A stretch of 64,000 nucleotides of DNA from Allomuricauda sp. (GTDB lineage: Bacteria > Bacteroidota > Bacteroidia > Flavobacteriales > Flavobacteriaceae), in NCBI RefSeq assembly GCF_028280385.1, contig NZ_JANQLX010000013.1, forward strand, positions 62,001 to 126,000. Direction: 5' to 3'. Under the pieces are notes generated by a model, which searched no databases, was not told where the DNA came from, and saw only the letters and a program-made list of their open reading frames with translations. Of this stretch, positions 1 to 9,827 are shown one piece after another; positions within the stretch are counted from its first letter, which is position 1, and each line of letters starts with the position of its first letter. A program made the translations under genes and the position numbers.

Positions 1-818
1 TTGGCCACATTCCCCGGGGAATGATCTTTGAGTCCATGATATTGAAGTAATTGGGTAAAAAAGGTGTTCAAGAGGGTTATGGTAACCACAAAGGGATTGT
101 CCTTGGGGTTTTGGGCAAAATAATCCACAATACGCGCCGCCTTTTGCACATTGCGTTCCCCAATGGCTTTTTTTAACTCAAAATTGTTGAAGTCCTTACT
201 AATACCAATATGCTGTTCCACCAATTCCGGGGTGATTTCCACGGTATTCGGAACAACCAAGGTCAATTTATCAAGTTCATTGTTGATCTTGCTCAAGTCA
301 GTTCCCAAAAACTCCACGATCATCATGCAAGCCTTGGGCGCTATTTTGTAATTCCTACCAGACAAGGTTCGGCGTACCCATTCACCCACTTGGTTTTCGT
401 ACAGCTTCTTGCTTTCAAATAATATCCCGTTTTTTTGAATGGATTTGTACAACTTTTTACGTTTATCCAACTTTTTGTACTTGTAGCAAATTACCAAAAT
501 GGTGGAAGGCTGAGGATTATCGGCATAGGCCGTAAATTGCTCAATGGTACGGGAAAGATGCTGGGCCTCTTTAACAATAACCACTTGATGCTCAGCCATC
601 ATTGGAAACCTTTTGGCATTCGCTATGACTTCATCCACACTGGTCTCCTTGCCATAAAGCACCATTTGGTTAAATCCTTTTTCATCCTCGGTGAGCACAT
701 GATCGCCAATATATTGGGAAATCCTATCAATATAGTAGGGCTCCTCCCCCATTAAAAAATATATGGGCCTTGGGTTGCCATTCTTTATTTCCGATACAAT
801 CTCTTTTACCTTATCCAT
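1..818 (-). CDS. holA: DNA polymerase III subunit delta, 3' end outside window
   Basis: Reading the minus strand from the ATG at 818 gives 272 codons without a stop, running off the left edge, so the gene is partial at its 3' end. The product begins MDKVKEIVSEIKNGNPRPIY and contains the FLMGEEPYYID segment typical of the delta subunit, which opens the sliding clamp as part of the clamp-loader complex. An AAA-like N-terminal half is followed by the segment containing EFLGTDLSKINNELDKL, a family hallmark. It is divergent from the gene at 846, with only 27 bp between the start codons, so the promoters must overlap. Assignment is by motif recall, not by search. Confidence 0.85.
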   Translation of the reverse strand, partial: MDKVKEIVSEIKNGNPRPIYFLMGEEPYYIDRISQYIGDHVLTEDEKGFNQMVLYGKETSVDEVIANAKRFPMMAEHQVVIVKEAQHLSRTIEQFTAYADNPQPSTILVICYKYKKLDKRKKLYKSIQKNGILFESKKLYENQVGEWVRRTLSGRNYKIAPKACMMIVEFLGTDLSKINNELDKLTLVVPNTVEITPELVEQHIGISKDFNNFELKKAIGERNVQKAARIVDYFAQNPKDNPFVVTITLLNTFFTQLLQYHGLKDHSPGNVA

Positions 819-845
819 TCAGAAAAAAATCATCAAATTTGCCCT

Positions 846-1292
846 ATGCAATCTTTGGATTTCCCAACATATTCGTTTCGTTTCAAAAGTAGCGAAAAAG
901 GACTCCAAATCTTTGACATCATCCGCAAAAAATTTGTGTTGTTGCAGCCGGAGGAATGGGTAAGACAACATGTGGTTCATTATCTAATACAGACGAAGAA
1001 ATTTCCAAAAAGTCTAGTTAATGTAGAAAAGCAATTGGTGGTTAACCAAATGAAAAAAAGATATGACGTTGTGGTCTTCCGGCCCAATGGCAGTATACAT
1101 GTTCTTGTGGAATGCAAGGCACCGCACATCGTAATTGACCAACATACCTTTGACCAAATTGCACGGTACAACTTACAGTTGAATGCCGACTACCTGATGG
1201 TAACCAATGGTTTGCAACATTATTATTGCAAATTGGACATAGCTTGTGAAAAATATAAGTTTTTGAAGGAAATTCCTGATTTTAGCCGTTAA
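846..1292 (+). CDS. Type I restriction R-subunit N-terminal domain protein (HSDR_N-like), 148 aa
   Basis: A short stand-alone protein resembling the N-terminal nuclease domain of type I restriction HsdR subunits. The PD-(D/E)XK-like core is visible as YDVVVF followed by HVLVECKAP (Asp, then Glu-x-Lys) at about residues 76-92. No helicase, methylase or specificity gene is nearby, so this is not a restriction system. The same small gene beside holA is a familiar arrangement in Flavobacteriia (recall), which suggests a housekeeping nucleic-acid role. The function is unknown. Confidence 0.7.
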   Translation: MQSLDFPTYSFRFKSSEKGLQIFDIIRKKFVLLQPEEWVRQHVVHYLIQTKKFPKSLVNVEKQLVVNQMKKRYDVVVFRPNGSIHVLVECKAPHIVIDQHTFDQIARYNLQLNADYLMVTNGLQHYYCKLDIACEKYKFLKEIPDFSR

Positions 1293-1304
1293 TTTGCTGC
1301 CGTT

Positions 1305-2306
1305 TTGAATATTGCGGTCGTCATACTCAATTGGAATGGAAAAAGCTTGCTTGAAAAGTTTCTTCCTTCCGTGGTTGCCCACTCCCAAGGGGCCCGTATT
1401 TATGTTGTGGACAATGCCAGCCAAGATGGTTCCGTTTTGTTCCTCGAGGAAAATTACCCGCAGATCGGAATTGTGGAGAATACAGAAAATGGCGGGTTTG
1501 CAAAAGGCTATAATGACGGACTAGCACACATAGATGCCGATATTTATTGTCTGTTGAACTCCGATGTGGAAGTAACCCCCAATTGGTTGGAGCCCATAAA
1601 GCAAACTTTTGCTGAACATGGGGAAGCGGCCATTATCCAACCTAAAATATTGGACTTAAAGAATCCAGAGTATTTTGAATACGCAGGTGCTGCCGGAGGC
1701 TTTATAGATAGATTGGGTTATCCGTTTTGTAGGGGAAGAATATTTCAGGCCCTGGAAAAGGATACCGGACAATACAATGATGTCAAAGAGGTGTTTTGGG
1801 CCACCGGAGCCTGCATGTTTGTCCAAGCCGGTGTTTACAGGGAACTCGGAGGTTTTGACGAAGACTATTTTGCCCATCAGGAAGAGATTGACTTATGCTG
1901 GCGAGCCAAGAACAAAGGGCATAAAGTGTTCTATGTTGGACATAGCCATGTGTATCACTTGGGAGGGTCTACCTTAAAAAATATGGATCCCAAGAAAACC
2001 TTTTTGAATTTCAGAAATTCGCTCTATTCCATTACCAAAAATCTACCTGGTAAAGTGGCCCTTACCATCATCTTGTTTCGATTGCTATTGGATGGGATTG
2101 CGGGGATACGATTTGTGCTCCAATTGAAATTTGGACATTGCTTGGCCATTTTACGGGCGCATCTCAGTTTTTATAGTAACTTTAGGAAACTTTACCAAAA
2201 GAGGGAAAAAGCCAATTTTTTATTAAAATACTACTCCACAACGTCCATTGTTTGGTCTCACTTCGTACATCAAGTGAAAAGATTTAACATTTTAGTAAAA
2301 GATTAA
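1305..2306 (+). CDS. Family 2 glycosyltransferase
   Basis: A 333-aa GT-A-fold glycosyltransferase. The N-terminus NIAVVILNWNG, the nucleotide-sugar binding VVDNASQDGS (residues about 34-43), the metal-binding LNSDVEV (Asp near 87) and the catalytic-region ATGACMFVQ and DEDYFAHQEEIDLCWR are all visible. The C-terminus is helical and basic, perhaps membrane-associated. It starts with TTG at 1305; no ATG in frame lies upstream and the next one would remove the fold, so TTG is preferred. It follows the HSDR_N gene by 12 bp and may be co-transcribed. Donor and acceptor are not predictable; family members transfer rhamnosyl and similar sugars to cell-surface glycans. Confidence 0.85.
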   Translation: MNIAVVILNWNGKSLLEKFLPSVVAHSQGARIYVVDNASQDGSVLFLEENYPQIGIVENTENGGFAKGYNDGLAHIDADIYCLLNSDVEVTPNWLEPIKQTFAEHGEAAIIQPKILDLKNPEYFEYAGAAGGFIDRLGYPFCRGRIFQALEKDTGQYNDVKEVFWATGACMFVQAGVYRELGGFDEDYFAHQEEIDLCWRAKNKGHKVFYVGHSHVYHLGGSTLKNMDPKKTFLNFRNSLYSITKNLPGKVALTIILFRLLLDGIAGIRFVLQLKFGHCLAILRAHLSFYSNFRKLYQKREKANFLLKYYSTTSIVWSHFVHQVKRFNILVKD

Positions 2307-2401
2307 CGATGCCGAAAGGAGCCAACTTTGCATTTTCTCTAATTTTGGCGGATAGTTTAAGCAGTGAAATATCTAACAATTCTTAATTTATACCCAGTAC
2401 T

Positions 2402-3274
2402 ATGAAAAAAGTTTTCCTAGGAACCTTGTCCATGGCAATTTTATTGTCATCTTGCGTATCACAGAAAAAATACGCCGATCTTGAGGCAAAGCACAAAGAG
2501 ACCCAAGATCTACTGAATTCCGCAACCGTTAAGTTGAACGATTGCCTTGAAGAAAAAGCTACAGCTTCTTCCCGATTGAAGACCCTTGAAGATCAAAATG
2601 CCTTTTTGAAGGCCAATAACCAGGAATTGATCAACAATATGGGCAACCTTACCACCCTTACCACCAAGGGCGCCGAGAACCTTGAAAAATCTTTGGAAAG
2701 CCTTAGGGAAAAGGATTTGACCATTAGAAGATTGCAAGATGCAGTTACCCGTCGTGATTCTGTAAACCTTGCCCTAGTCCAGAGCTTGAAAGGCGTGTTG
2801 GGCAATCTTGACGATGAAGACATTGAAGTAAGCGTTGAAAAAGGAGTTGTATTCGTCTCTATATCAGATAAATTACTGTTCAGAAGTGGAAGTTACAACA
2901 TTACCAATGCCGCCAGAGAAGTTTTAGGAAAAGTAGCCAAAGTGGTGAACAACAAACCTGATTTTGAATTTATGGTGGAAGGACATACCGACAACAGATC
3001 TTACTCAAGTGGAGTATTGGTTGACAACTGGGACCTAAGTGCCAAGCGTGCAACCACCATCGTTAGAACACTACAAAACGACTTTGGTGTAGATCCCAAG
3101 CGTATGACCGCCGCAGGTAGAAGTTATTACGTACCTGTTGCCAGTAACGATTCTGCCGGTGACCGTGCCAAAAACAGAAGAACACGAATTGTTGTACTTC
3201 CAAAAATCGATCAGTTCTATAGCATGATCGAGGAAGGTATGAAGGACCCTGCCATCGGAGGTTCCGGCAACTAA
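2402..3274 (+). CDS. OmpA-family peptidoglycan-binding lipoprotein
   Basis: A 290-aa outer-membrane lipoprotein. Residues 1-18 form a lipoprotein signal ending LLSSC, with the lipidated Cys at 18. Residues about 25-125 are coiled coil. The C-terminal OmpA domain (about 140-275) keeps the diaminopimelate-binding signature, with GHTDN at 194-198 and NRRTRIVVLP near the end. The role is anchoring the outer membrane to peptidoglycan. A degenerate relative is encoded at 13604. A strong terminator follows directly at 3303. Confidence 0.88.
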   Translation: MKKVFLGTLSMAILLSSCVSQKKYADLEAKHKETQDLLNSATVKLNDCLEEKATASSRLKTLEDQNAFLKANNQELINNMGNLTTLTTKGAENLEKSLESLREKDLTIRRLQDAVTRRDSVNLALVQSLKGVLGNLDDEDIEVSVEKGVVFVSISDKLLFRSGSYNITNAAREVLGKVAKVVNNKPDFEFMVEGHTDNRSYSSGVLVDNWDLSAKRATTIVRTLQNDFGVDPKRMTAAGRSYYVPVASNDSAGDRAKNRRTRIVVLPKIDQFYSMIEEGMKDPAIGGSGN

Positions 3275-3302
3275 TTCGATATCACAAAAAAAACCAGAGA
3301 AG

Positions 3303-3325
3303 GCGGCCCATGGGCCGCTTTTTTT
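3303..3325 (+). terminator. Rho-independent terminator of the OmpA lipoprotein gene
   Basis: A perfect 16-nt palindrome GCGGCCCATGGGCCGC at 3303-3318 is followed by seven T at 3319-3325. It lies between converging genes, 28 bp after the OmpA stop and just before the 3' end of the minus-strand gene at 3328. Confidence 0.85.
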
Positions 3326-3327
3326 AT

Positions 3328-3948
3328 TTAGAAGATATTGAGGTCTCCTTTCCCTTCCCGCACTACTTCTGGATAGCTTGTGGACAAATCCACTACGGTA
3401 GAGGCCACGTTGCCCCCGTAACCCCCGTCAATTACAACATCCACCAAATCGCCCCATTTTTCGTGGATCAATTCAGGATCTGTGGTGTATTCCAAAATAT
3501 CGTCTTCATCATGGATGGAAGTGGACACAATGGGATTTCCCAATTCAGTAACCAGCGCCTTGGCAATTTCATTGTCTGGCACCCGTATACCAACCGTTTT
3601 TTTCTTTTTAAAGTCCTTGGGCAGGTTGTTATTGCCAGGTAATATAAAGGTATAAGGTCCCGGTAACGCCCGCTTTAAGATCTTAAAGGTAGAAGTGTCT
3701 ATTTGCCGCACATAATCGGAAAGGTTGCTTAAATCAGCACACACAAAAGACCAATTCGCCTTCTCCAACTTAATGCCCTTTATCCTGGCTATGCGTTGCA
3801 AAGCCTTGGAATTGGAAATATCACAGCCCAATCCGTACACGGTATCCGTAGGATAGATGATCAATCCACCTTTGCGCAGCACATCCCCAATTTTTTCCAC
3901 CTGTCGTGGATTGGGGTTTTCTTCAAACAACTTAATCAGTTCCGCCAT
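3328..3948 (-). CDS. L-threonylcarbamoyladenylate synthase (YrdC/Sua5 family)
   Basis: A 206-aa YrdC-fold enzyme that makes threonylcarbamoyl-AMP from threonine, bicarbonate and ATP for the t6A37 modification of tRNAs reading ANN codons. The signature GGLIIYPTDTVYGLGCD (about residues 28-44) and the KANWSFVCADLS and PGPYTFILPG segments are present. It has only the YrdC domain and no C-terminal Sua5 domain, the usual short form. The gene converges with the OmpA gene and has no operon partner here. Confidence 0.85.
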   Translation of the reverse strand: MAELIKLFEENPNPRQVEKIGDVLRKGGLIIYPTDTVYGLGCDISNSKALQRIARIKGIKLEKANWSFVCADLSNLSDYVRQIDTSTFKILKRALPGPYTFILPGNNNLPKDFKKKKTVGIRVPDNEIAKALVTELGNPIVSTSIHDEDDILEYTTDPELIHEKWGDLVDVVIDGGYGGNVASTVVDLSTSYPEVVREGKGDLNIF

Positions 3949-4103
3949 AGCCTAATTTCATCTTCATTTACCCTACAAAATTAACAAAGAATATCCCCAA
4001 AACCCGCTTTCGTCAATTCATAAGGCCCATCTATCAATTGTACCGTTAATATCTGCCTCAGAGCCAGCAACTTTGCCTGCGTTCAACCTTTAAGCACACT
4101 GAA

Positions 4104-5408
4104 ATGGAAATCAAAATCTTCGTCCTAACGTTTTTATGTGCCCCACTTTTACTTTTTAATAGCTGTGGCAACCACAAATTTGACCAAAATACCACAGTAC
4201 CAGAACATTTTGGGCATGGTAGGGACTTGGTTAATCTCTTGGACTCCTTTTTTCTGGAACTTCACCATTTGGATGAAAGGAATGCCGATTTTGAAGAATC
4301 GGTAATCGTGCTGAACGAGAAAATCGGAAAAACCATGGAAAGGGTCAAGTCGCCAAGATTATTGCAAGAAGTGCACAAATCCTTTCTCAATCAAAATCAC
4401 GATTTTGTGTTTTCATTGTCTGAAGACCAAAAATTGGCGGTCTTTTCCTGGCATACCCGCCTCCAGGATAAACATAGGGGCATTAAGAACATTGCATTTT
4501 ACGTACGCGGAAACAAGGTGGTGCCCACTACGTTATACAACGACGCTCTTTTGTTTCATAACGTGTATAAGGTGAGCGTAGGGCGAAAACCGATATATCT
4601 TATGCATGGTCAGACAAACACAGGTAGCGATTCCAAATATAGATTGGATGCATATTATATATCAGCGGATGGTCTGGAGCAAGCCACTGTATTTCCCAAT
4701 AGAAAAAACACCTTATCGGTAGTCCAGTGCGATTTTGAAATTGAAAAGGATGCCTCCTTGATCCACATACCGGAAATTTGGGGGAACTCCACCATATATA
4801 GACCCATAGCGCTGTCGCTTCGTTTTGGCAAGCAGGTATATCAGGAAACATCATATCCCTTTCCCAAAATTTTGGAAGAAAACGACTTTTCACCCCAGAA
4901 TGCCCTGGGGTTCATCAATGGCTCTGAACTTCCCAATTCCGGGGAAAACAATAAATTTCTTTTTGATGATCATGTTAAAGTTGAAATGAAACATCAAGAC
5001 GATAGCTCTTCTGCCGCTATAAGCATTTATAAGGCAGACGAATTGGAAATCCCCTTTGGGCAACAGGCCAGTTTTGTTGGCAAAAAAAACGAATCCTTGT
5101 TTTTTCTCGAATCAAATGATGGAGAAGCTGGACTACTTCACCTATACGACCTGAACAAAAGAAAAATGAGATGGTCACGACCTATGGATAAATTCATGTT
5201 GTATGGCGATGCCCTACTGTTCGCCGAAAAAATTGAATCTTGGCAGGTTCCCTACAACAAAAAGGTAAATTGTAGTTCAGAATTTGGCATTGACAAAGGC
5301 TTTTTCAAGGTGTACACCCTTCCCTATCAAAGTCACTCCCCCATCGTTGACTTTACCAATCAAATATTTTGCGGGAGCCAAAACCGGCTTGCCCTTGCTC
5401 AAAATTAG
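4104..5408 (+). CDS. Putative lipoprotein of unknown function, 434 aa
   Basis: The N-terminus MEIKIFVLTFLCAPLLLFNSC looks like a lipoprotein signal with Cys at 21. The rest is soluble, beta-rich and has no motif I recognise; there are scattered aromatic and glycine residues (for example YLMHGQTNTGSDSKY near 170) but no repeats. Upstream is a 155-bp gap after the divergent YrdC gene, and downstream is the histidine kinase 121 bp away on the same strand. A sensory partnership with that kinase is possible but only inferred from adjacency. Confidence 0.65.
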   Translation: MEIKIFVLTFLCAPLLLFNSCGNHKFDQNTTVPEHFGHGRDLVNLLDSFFLELHHLDERNADFEESVIVLNEKIGKTMERVKSPRLLQEVHKSFLNQNHDFVFSLSEDQKLAVFSWHTRLQDKHRGIKNIAFYVRGNKVVPTTLYNDALLFHNVYKVSVGRKPIYLMHGQTNTGSDSKYRLDAYYISADGLEQATVFPNRKNTLSVVQCDFEIEKDASLIHIPEIWGNSTIYRPIALSLRFGKQVYQETSYPFPKILEENDFSPQNALGFINGSELPNSGENNKFLFDDHVKVEMKHQDDSSSAAISIYKADELEIPFGQQASFVGKKNESLFFLESNDGEAGLLHLYDLNKRKMRWSRPMDKFMLYGDALLFAEKIESWQVPYNKKVNCSSEFGIDKGFFKVYTLPYQSHSPIVDFTNQIFCGSQNRLALAQN

Positions 5409-5529
5409 CCGGACCGCGCTTTGGAAGGCTTCCAATACCAAAAATCATCCCGAAGGGATTTGAACAAAATATAAATCAATCGTTTACGTTGTAATACAGG
5501 ACATTAAGGTCATACCCAAATCCTATACA

Positions 5530-7368
5530 ATGAACACCATAAGAGGCAGAGTCCTGGCGGCTTTTTTTATCCTATTTATTCTGATAGGTCCTTTCCTGTT
5601 CTTTGCATTCAACAGTCTTAAAAAAATTGACAATGCCAAATCGCTAAGGGAAAGTGTTGCTGTTTTTGATGGCAATCGCCTAAAAGCTGAAAACGAGTTC
5701 TACCACGTATTGGATTTTGACACTAAACTGGATTCCTTCTACATTGAAAAGTCCACTCAGTCGCTAAAAAAGTATCACTTTTATATCCATAATTCCAGAT
5801 ATGCCTTAGAGGATGTAAAATTGGCCAAAAATCAGGCCAACACTACCATAGATATCCGTTTGGGAAGAATTACCGATGATTTGAACGACCTGCACTCCAA
5901 GGTCATACATGTTATAGGGCTGATCCGCCAAAAGGGTTTTAAAAATTTTGGGACCATTGGTGAAATGCGAAAAAGCATCCATGCCCTGGAAAAGGAGGCC
6001 AAGGGCGTAAGTCTTGCCGAAATCCTTCAAATGCGACGTAAGGAAAAAGACTTTTTCCTGAGAAACGATTACGGCTATGTGGCAGACCTCAACATACACT
6101 GCAACAACATTTTGGCCCGTCTAGAATCCAATCCGAAGGCAGACAAACAGACCATTAAATTATTAAAAGCCTATCAGGACAACTTTAATCTAGTGGTCAA
6201 CCTTACGCGAGAAATTGGCGATGGGGACTCCGGAGGGATCCAGGAAATCCAGGACATCCATAATGGCCTCAACGCCAAAGTGGAAAAGCTTTACTCCATT
6301 GTTGATGCGGATTCTGAAATAATGATTGGTTCCATCAAATCTTATTTGGTGCTGTTCTTTTCCATTACCGTTCTGTTTGCCATGTTGTCCGCTTTTGTTT
6401 TCTCCGGGCATATTGCAAAGCCCATACAAAAATTAATCACGGACATGGATTCCATAGCCCAGAATAATTTTCAAGGGCAATTGAAAAAAGATAAGACGAT
6501 CAGAATTGAAGAAATTGATAAGCTCACCGGGACTTACAATAGTTTGGTAGGCAAAATCCGAGGCCAGATATCCACCTTAAGTGAGAAAAACAAAACCCTG
6601 AGCAGCCTGAACGGGAAACTAGTGGAATCTGAAAATGAACTAAAGGAAGCCTCCCGCATCAAGGATAAGTTTTTCTCCATTATTTCACATGACCTAAGGG
6701 GACATACCGGCAACGTACTCTCCTTGGCCAACATTTTAAAAGACGATAAGGAGAAATTGGGAGAGGAAGAAAAAGGCCTGTTTATCAAGTATCTTTCAGA
6801 TGCCTCCCACAATCTGCAAATGTTGTTGGACAATCTTTTGAACTGGGCCAAAACCCAAATGAACGATCATGAAATCTCCAAAAGAATGTTCAGTATGGGG
6901 GACGTCATTGAGAAAAATGTTGCCCTTTTCCGGGAAAATGCGCTTAGGAAAGGCGTTAGCCTCCATTTTGAACCAAGAACCCGTCCCAATGCCTATGCTG
7001 ATAAAAACATGATTGATTTTGTGGTAAGGAACCTGCTCTCCAATGCGCTTAAATTCACAAAAAATGGTGATACCATTACATTTGATGTCTTGGAACATGA
7101 AGGGCATTTGGAAATCTTGGTAAAGGACACCGGAATAGGAATGGACCAAAAACAGCAGGAGGCCCTGTTAAGTTCAACCAAGGAAAACTACTCCACCAAA
7201 GGGACTGATAACGAAGAGGGAACTGGGCTTGGATTTGCCATTTGCAAGGACTTTATCCGCAGGAACAGCGGTACCATAAACATTGAATCTGAATTGAACA
7301 AGGGCAGTACCTTTTCATTTACCGTACCCACCGATTTAACACGGGACAGTATCCTAAAAGTATCCTAG
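5530..7368 (+). CDS. Membrane sensor histidine kinase, orphan
   Basis: A 612-aa kinase. TM1 spans about 8-28, followed by a helical periplasmic sensor domain to about 268 and TM2 at about 269-290. A HAMP-like linker and coiled coil run to about 375. The HisKA domain has the H-box SIISHDLRGH with phosphoacceptor His387. The HATPase domain has N-box NLLSNALKF, G1 DTGIGM and G2 GTGLGFAICKDF. No response regulator is adjacent, so the partner is elsewhere or the kinase works through a phosphorelay. The gene converges with the helicase gene, with one base between the stops. Confidence 0.88.
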   Translation: MNTIRGRVLAAFFILFILIGPFLFFAFNSLKKIDNAKSLRESVAVFDGNRLKAENEFYHVLDFDTKLDSFYIEKSTQSLKKYHFYIHNSRYALEDVKLAKNQANTTIDIRLGRITDDLNDLHSKVIHVIGLIRQKGFKNFGTIGEMRKSIHALEKEAKGVSLAEILQMRRKEKDFFLRNDYGYVADLNIHCNNILARLESNPKADKQTIKLLKAYQDNFNLVVNLTREIGDGDSGGIQEIQDIHNGLNAKVEKLYSIVDADSEIMIGSIKSYLVLFFSITVLFAMLSAFVFSGHIAKPIQKLITDMDSIAQNNFQGQLKKDKTIRIEEIDKLTGTYNSLVGKIRGQISTLSEKNKTLSSLNGKLVESENELKEASRIKDKFFSIISHDLRGHTGNVLSLANILKDDKEKLGEEEKGLFIKYLSDASHNLQMLLDNLLNWAKTQMNDHEISKRMFSMGDVIEKNVALFRENALRKGVSLHFEPRTRPNAYADKNMIDFVVRNLLSNALKFTKNGDTITFDVLEHEGHLEILVKDTGIGMDQKQQEALLSSTKENYSTKGTDNEEGTGLGFAICKDFIRRNSGTINIESELNKGSTFSFTVPTDLTRDSILKVS

Positions 7369-7369
7369 G

Positions 7370-9706
7370 TCAACTGTCCAGCACTTCCAGTTTGGCAAAG
7401 CGCAACAATAATTTTTTAATGTCGCCCCGCTCAAATTGGATCTCGGCTTTTTTATCGTTGCCCACCCCTTCTATTTTAAGCACTTTCCCTTTTCCAAAAC
7501 GAGTATGGTTCACAAGGCATCCTTCAACCAAATTGGGATCTACGCTGTTGGTGGTGCTCGCAGATAGTTCAGGTTTCAGCTTCCTGAGCTTGCGCAATTG
7601 ATTTTCATTGGGACGTTGCACCGAAGGTGGGGTCCCATTTTTTGGTTTTACCTGTCTCAACTTACTCTTGTCCACTTCCCCAAAGATATCGGCATTGATC
7701 ATGGACTGATATCGATAACCGTCATTTACCGGAGTCAGGTTTTCAACATATTGCTCATCTATCTCTTCGAGAAACCTACTGGGTTCGGCATCTATGAGCT
7801 TGCCCCAACGATATCTGTTTTGGGTATAGGTCAGATAGGCTTGCTTCTCGGCCCTGGTCAAAGCCACATAGAACAACCTCCGCTCCTCTTCAAGTTCGCT
7901 ACGGGTATTCATGCTCATGGCGGATGGAAAAAGGTCTTCCTCCATCCCAACGATGTAAACATAGGGAAACTCCAATCCCTTCGCCAGGTGGATGGTCATC
8001 AGGGCCACCCTATCATCATCTCCGGTGTCCGTATCCATATCCGTGGCCAGAGCCACATCCTCTAAAAACTCGGTCAAACTTCCGGTGGCGTCCGCCAACT
8101 CCTTTTGTCCTTCCACAAAATCCTTGATCCCGTTCAACAGCTCCTCAATATTCTCCATTCGGGCAATTCCCTCTGGGGTCCCATCCTTTTTGAACTCCAG
8201 CAGCAAACCGGTCTTTTTGGATACATGCTCAGCAAGGGTAAAAGCATCCGAGGCCTCGTTCATGATCTGAAAACTCTTGATCATGGTGACAAAATCCTCT
8301 AATTTACGTTGGGTCCCGGCATTAATTTTAAGTTCGAGTTTGGACAGGTTACCCATGACCTCAAAGATGGACCGACCGTAATGGTTGGCCGCAACCGTTA
8401 GCTTGTCAATTGTGGTTTGGCCTATGCCCCTGGCCGGGAAATTGACTACCCGCTTTAACGCTTCCTCGTCCTTGGGATTGACAATTAACCGTAAATAGGC
8501 CAACACATCCTTGATTTCCTTGCGTTGATAGAACGAAAGCCCCCCATAAATCCGATACGGGATGTCCCTCTTTCTTAAGGCATCCTCAATAGAGCGCGAC
8601 TGGGAGTTTGTTCGGTACAACACGGCAAATTCTCCATTTTGGAGTTGCTTTTGCATCTTGTTCTCAAATATGGAACCCGCCACATAGCGTCCTTCTTCCG
8701 CATCGGTAATGCTTCTATGCACCTTGATTTTATTCCCTTCGTCATTGGAAGTCCAAACCACTTTTTCCAGCTGGTTTTTGTTCTTGGCAATGATGGAATT
8801 GGCCGCATTGACAATGTTTTTGGTGGAACGGTAATTTTGTTCCAACCGGTATACGGACACATCGTCATAATCCTTTTGAAAGTTGAGAATATTGCTAATA
8901 TTGGCTCCCCTGAAGGAATAGATACTTTGGGCATCATCCCCTACCACACAAATGTTTTGATATCTGTCCGATAGCGCTTTCACGATCAAGTATTGGGAAT
9001 GATTGGTATCTTGGTACTCATCCACCAAAATATATCGGAACCTATCCTGATATTTCATCAAAACTTCCGGAAAGCGGGTCAGTAGTTCATTGGTACGCAA
9101 TAGAAGATCATCAAAGTCCATGGCTCCAGCCTTAAAGCAGCGGTCCACATAATTCTGGTAGATTTCCCCCAGTCTGGGACGCTTGGCCATGGCATCGGCT
9201 TCCATCAACTCCGGGTTTTGGAAATAGGCCTTTACCGTGATCAGACTGTTTTTATAGGATGAAATCCGGTTTTGGATTTGTTTGTACTTGTAGATGTCCT
9301 TGTCCAACCCCATCTCCTTGATTATGGAAGCAATTAGTCGCTGTGAATCCTGGGTGTCGTAGATGGTAAAGTTGCTGGGATAGCCCAACTTGTCTCCATC
9401 AAACCGGAGCAACTTAGCAAAAACGGAATGAAAAGTACCCATCCAAAGATTTTTGGCCTCGGAATTCCCCACAATGGTGGCAATTCTCTTTTTCATTTCG
9501 CGGGCGGCTTTGTTGGTAAAAGTCAGGGCAAGAATATTAAACGAATCTACGCCCTGCCCCATCAAATGAGCAATTCGGTAGGTCAACACCCGGGTTTTAC
9601 CGGAACCGGCCCCGGCAATCACCATCAAAGGCCCATCTTTGTGCAGTACCGGTGCCCGTTGCGCATCGTTCAATTCATCCAAAAAAGTATCCAAACGCTC
9701 CTCCAT
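7370..9706 (-). CDS. pcrA: UvrD/PcrA-type superfamily 1 DNA helicase
   Basis: A 778-aa ATP-dependent 3'-5' helicase for repair and replication-fork processing. Walker A GAGSGKT is at 32-38, motif II is VDEYQDTN, and motifs III-VI are visible as CVVGDDAQSIYSFRGA, LEQNYRST, MTIHLAKGLEFPYVYIVGM and EERRLFYVALTRA. Length and the C-terminal basic tail fit UvrD/PcrA rather than Rep or RecB. The start ATG at 9706 begins MEERLDTFLDELND, the usual beginning. It may have its own promoter in the 121-bp gap to the divergent DsrE gene. Confidence 0.9.
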   Translation of the reverse strand: MEERLDTFLDELNDAQRAPVLHKDGPLMVIAGAGSGKTRVLTYRIAHLMGQGVDSFNILALTFTNKAAREMKKRIATIVGNSEAKNLWMGTFHSVFAKLLRFDGDKLGYPSNFTIYDTQDSQRLIASIIKEMGLDKDIYKYKQIQNRISSYKNSLITVKAYFQNPELMEADAMAKRPRLGEIYQNYVDRCFKAGAMDFDDLLLRTNELLTRFPEVLMKYQDRFRYILVDEYQDTNHSQYLIVKALSDRYQNICVVGDDAQSIYSFRGANISNILNFQKDYDDVSVYRLEQNYRSTKNIVNAANSIIAKNKNQLEKVVWTSNDEGNKIKVHRSITDAEEGRYVAGSIFENKMQKQLQNGEFAVLYRTNSQSRSIEDALRKRDIPYRIYGGLSFYQRKEIKDVLAYLRLIVNPKDEEALKRVVNFPARGIGQTTIDKLTVAANHYGRSIFEVMGNLSKLELKINAGTQRKLEDFVTMIKSFQIMNEASDAFTLAEHVSKKTGLLLEFKKDGTPEGIARMENIEELLNGIKDFVEGQKELADATGSLTEFLEDVALATDMDTDTGDDDRVALMTIHLAKGLEFPYVYIVGMEEDLFPSAMSMNTRSELEEERRLFYVALTRAEKQAYLTYTQNRYRWGKLIDAEPSRFLEEIDEQYVENLTPVNDGYRYQSMINADIFGEVDKSKLRQVKPKNGTPPSVQRPNENQLRKLRKLKPELSASTTNSVDPNLVEGCLVNHTRFGKGKVLKIEGVGNDKKAEIQFERGDIKKLLLRFAKLEVLDS

Positions 9707-9827
9707 TTAAAAAGTAAAGGTGAAAATAGCCAATAATGACATCATGCTAAAATGATCATGGCAATACTTATAAACAGGAATCGGTTTAGCTCGAATTTGA
9801 TATATTTAGTGTTGAATTGTTCCAAAA

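Noticed and set aside
846..1292. Type I restriction system
   Set aside because: Only the HsdR N-terminal-like domain is present; there are no HsdM, HsdS or helicase parts nearby.
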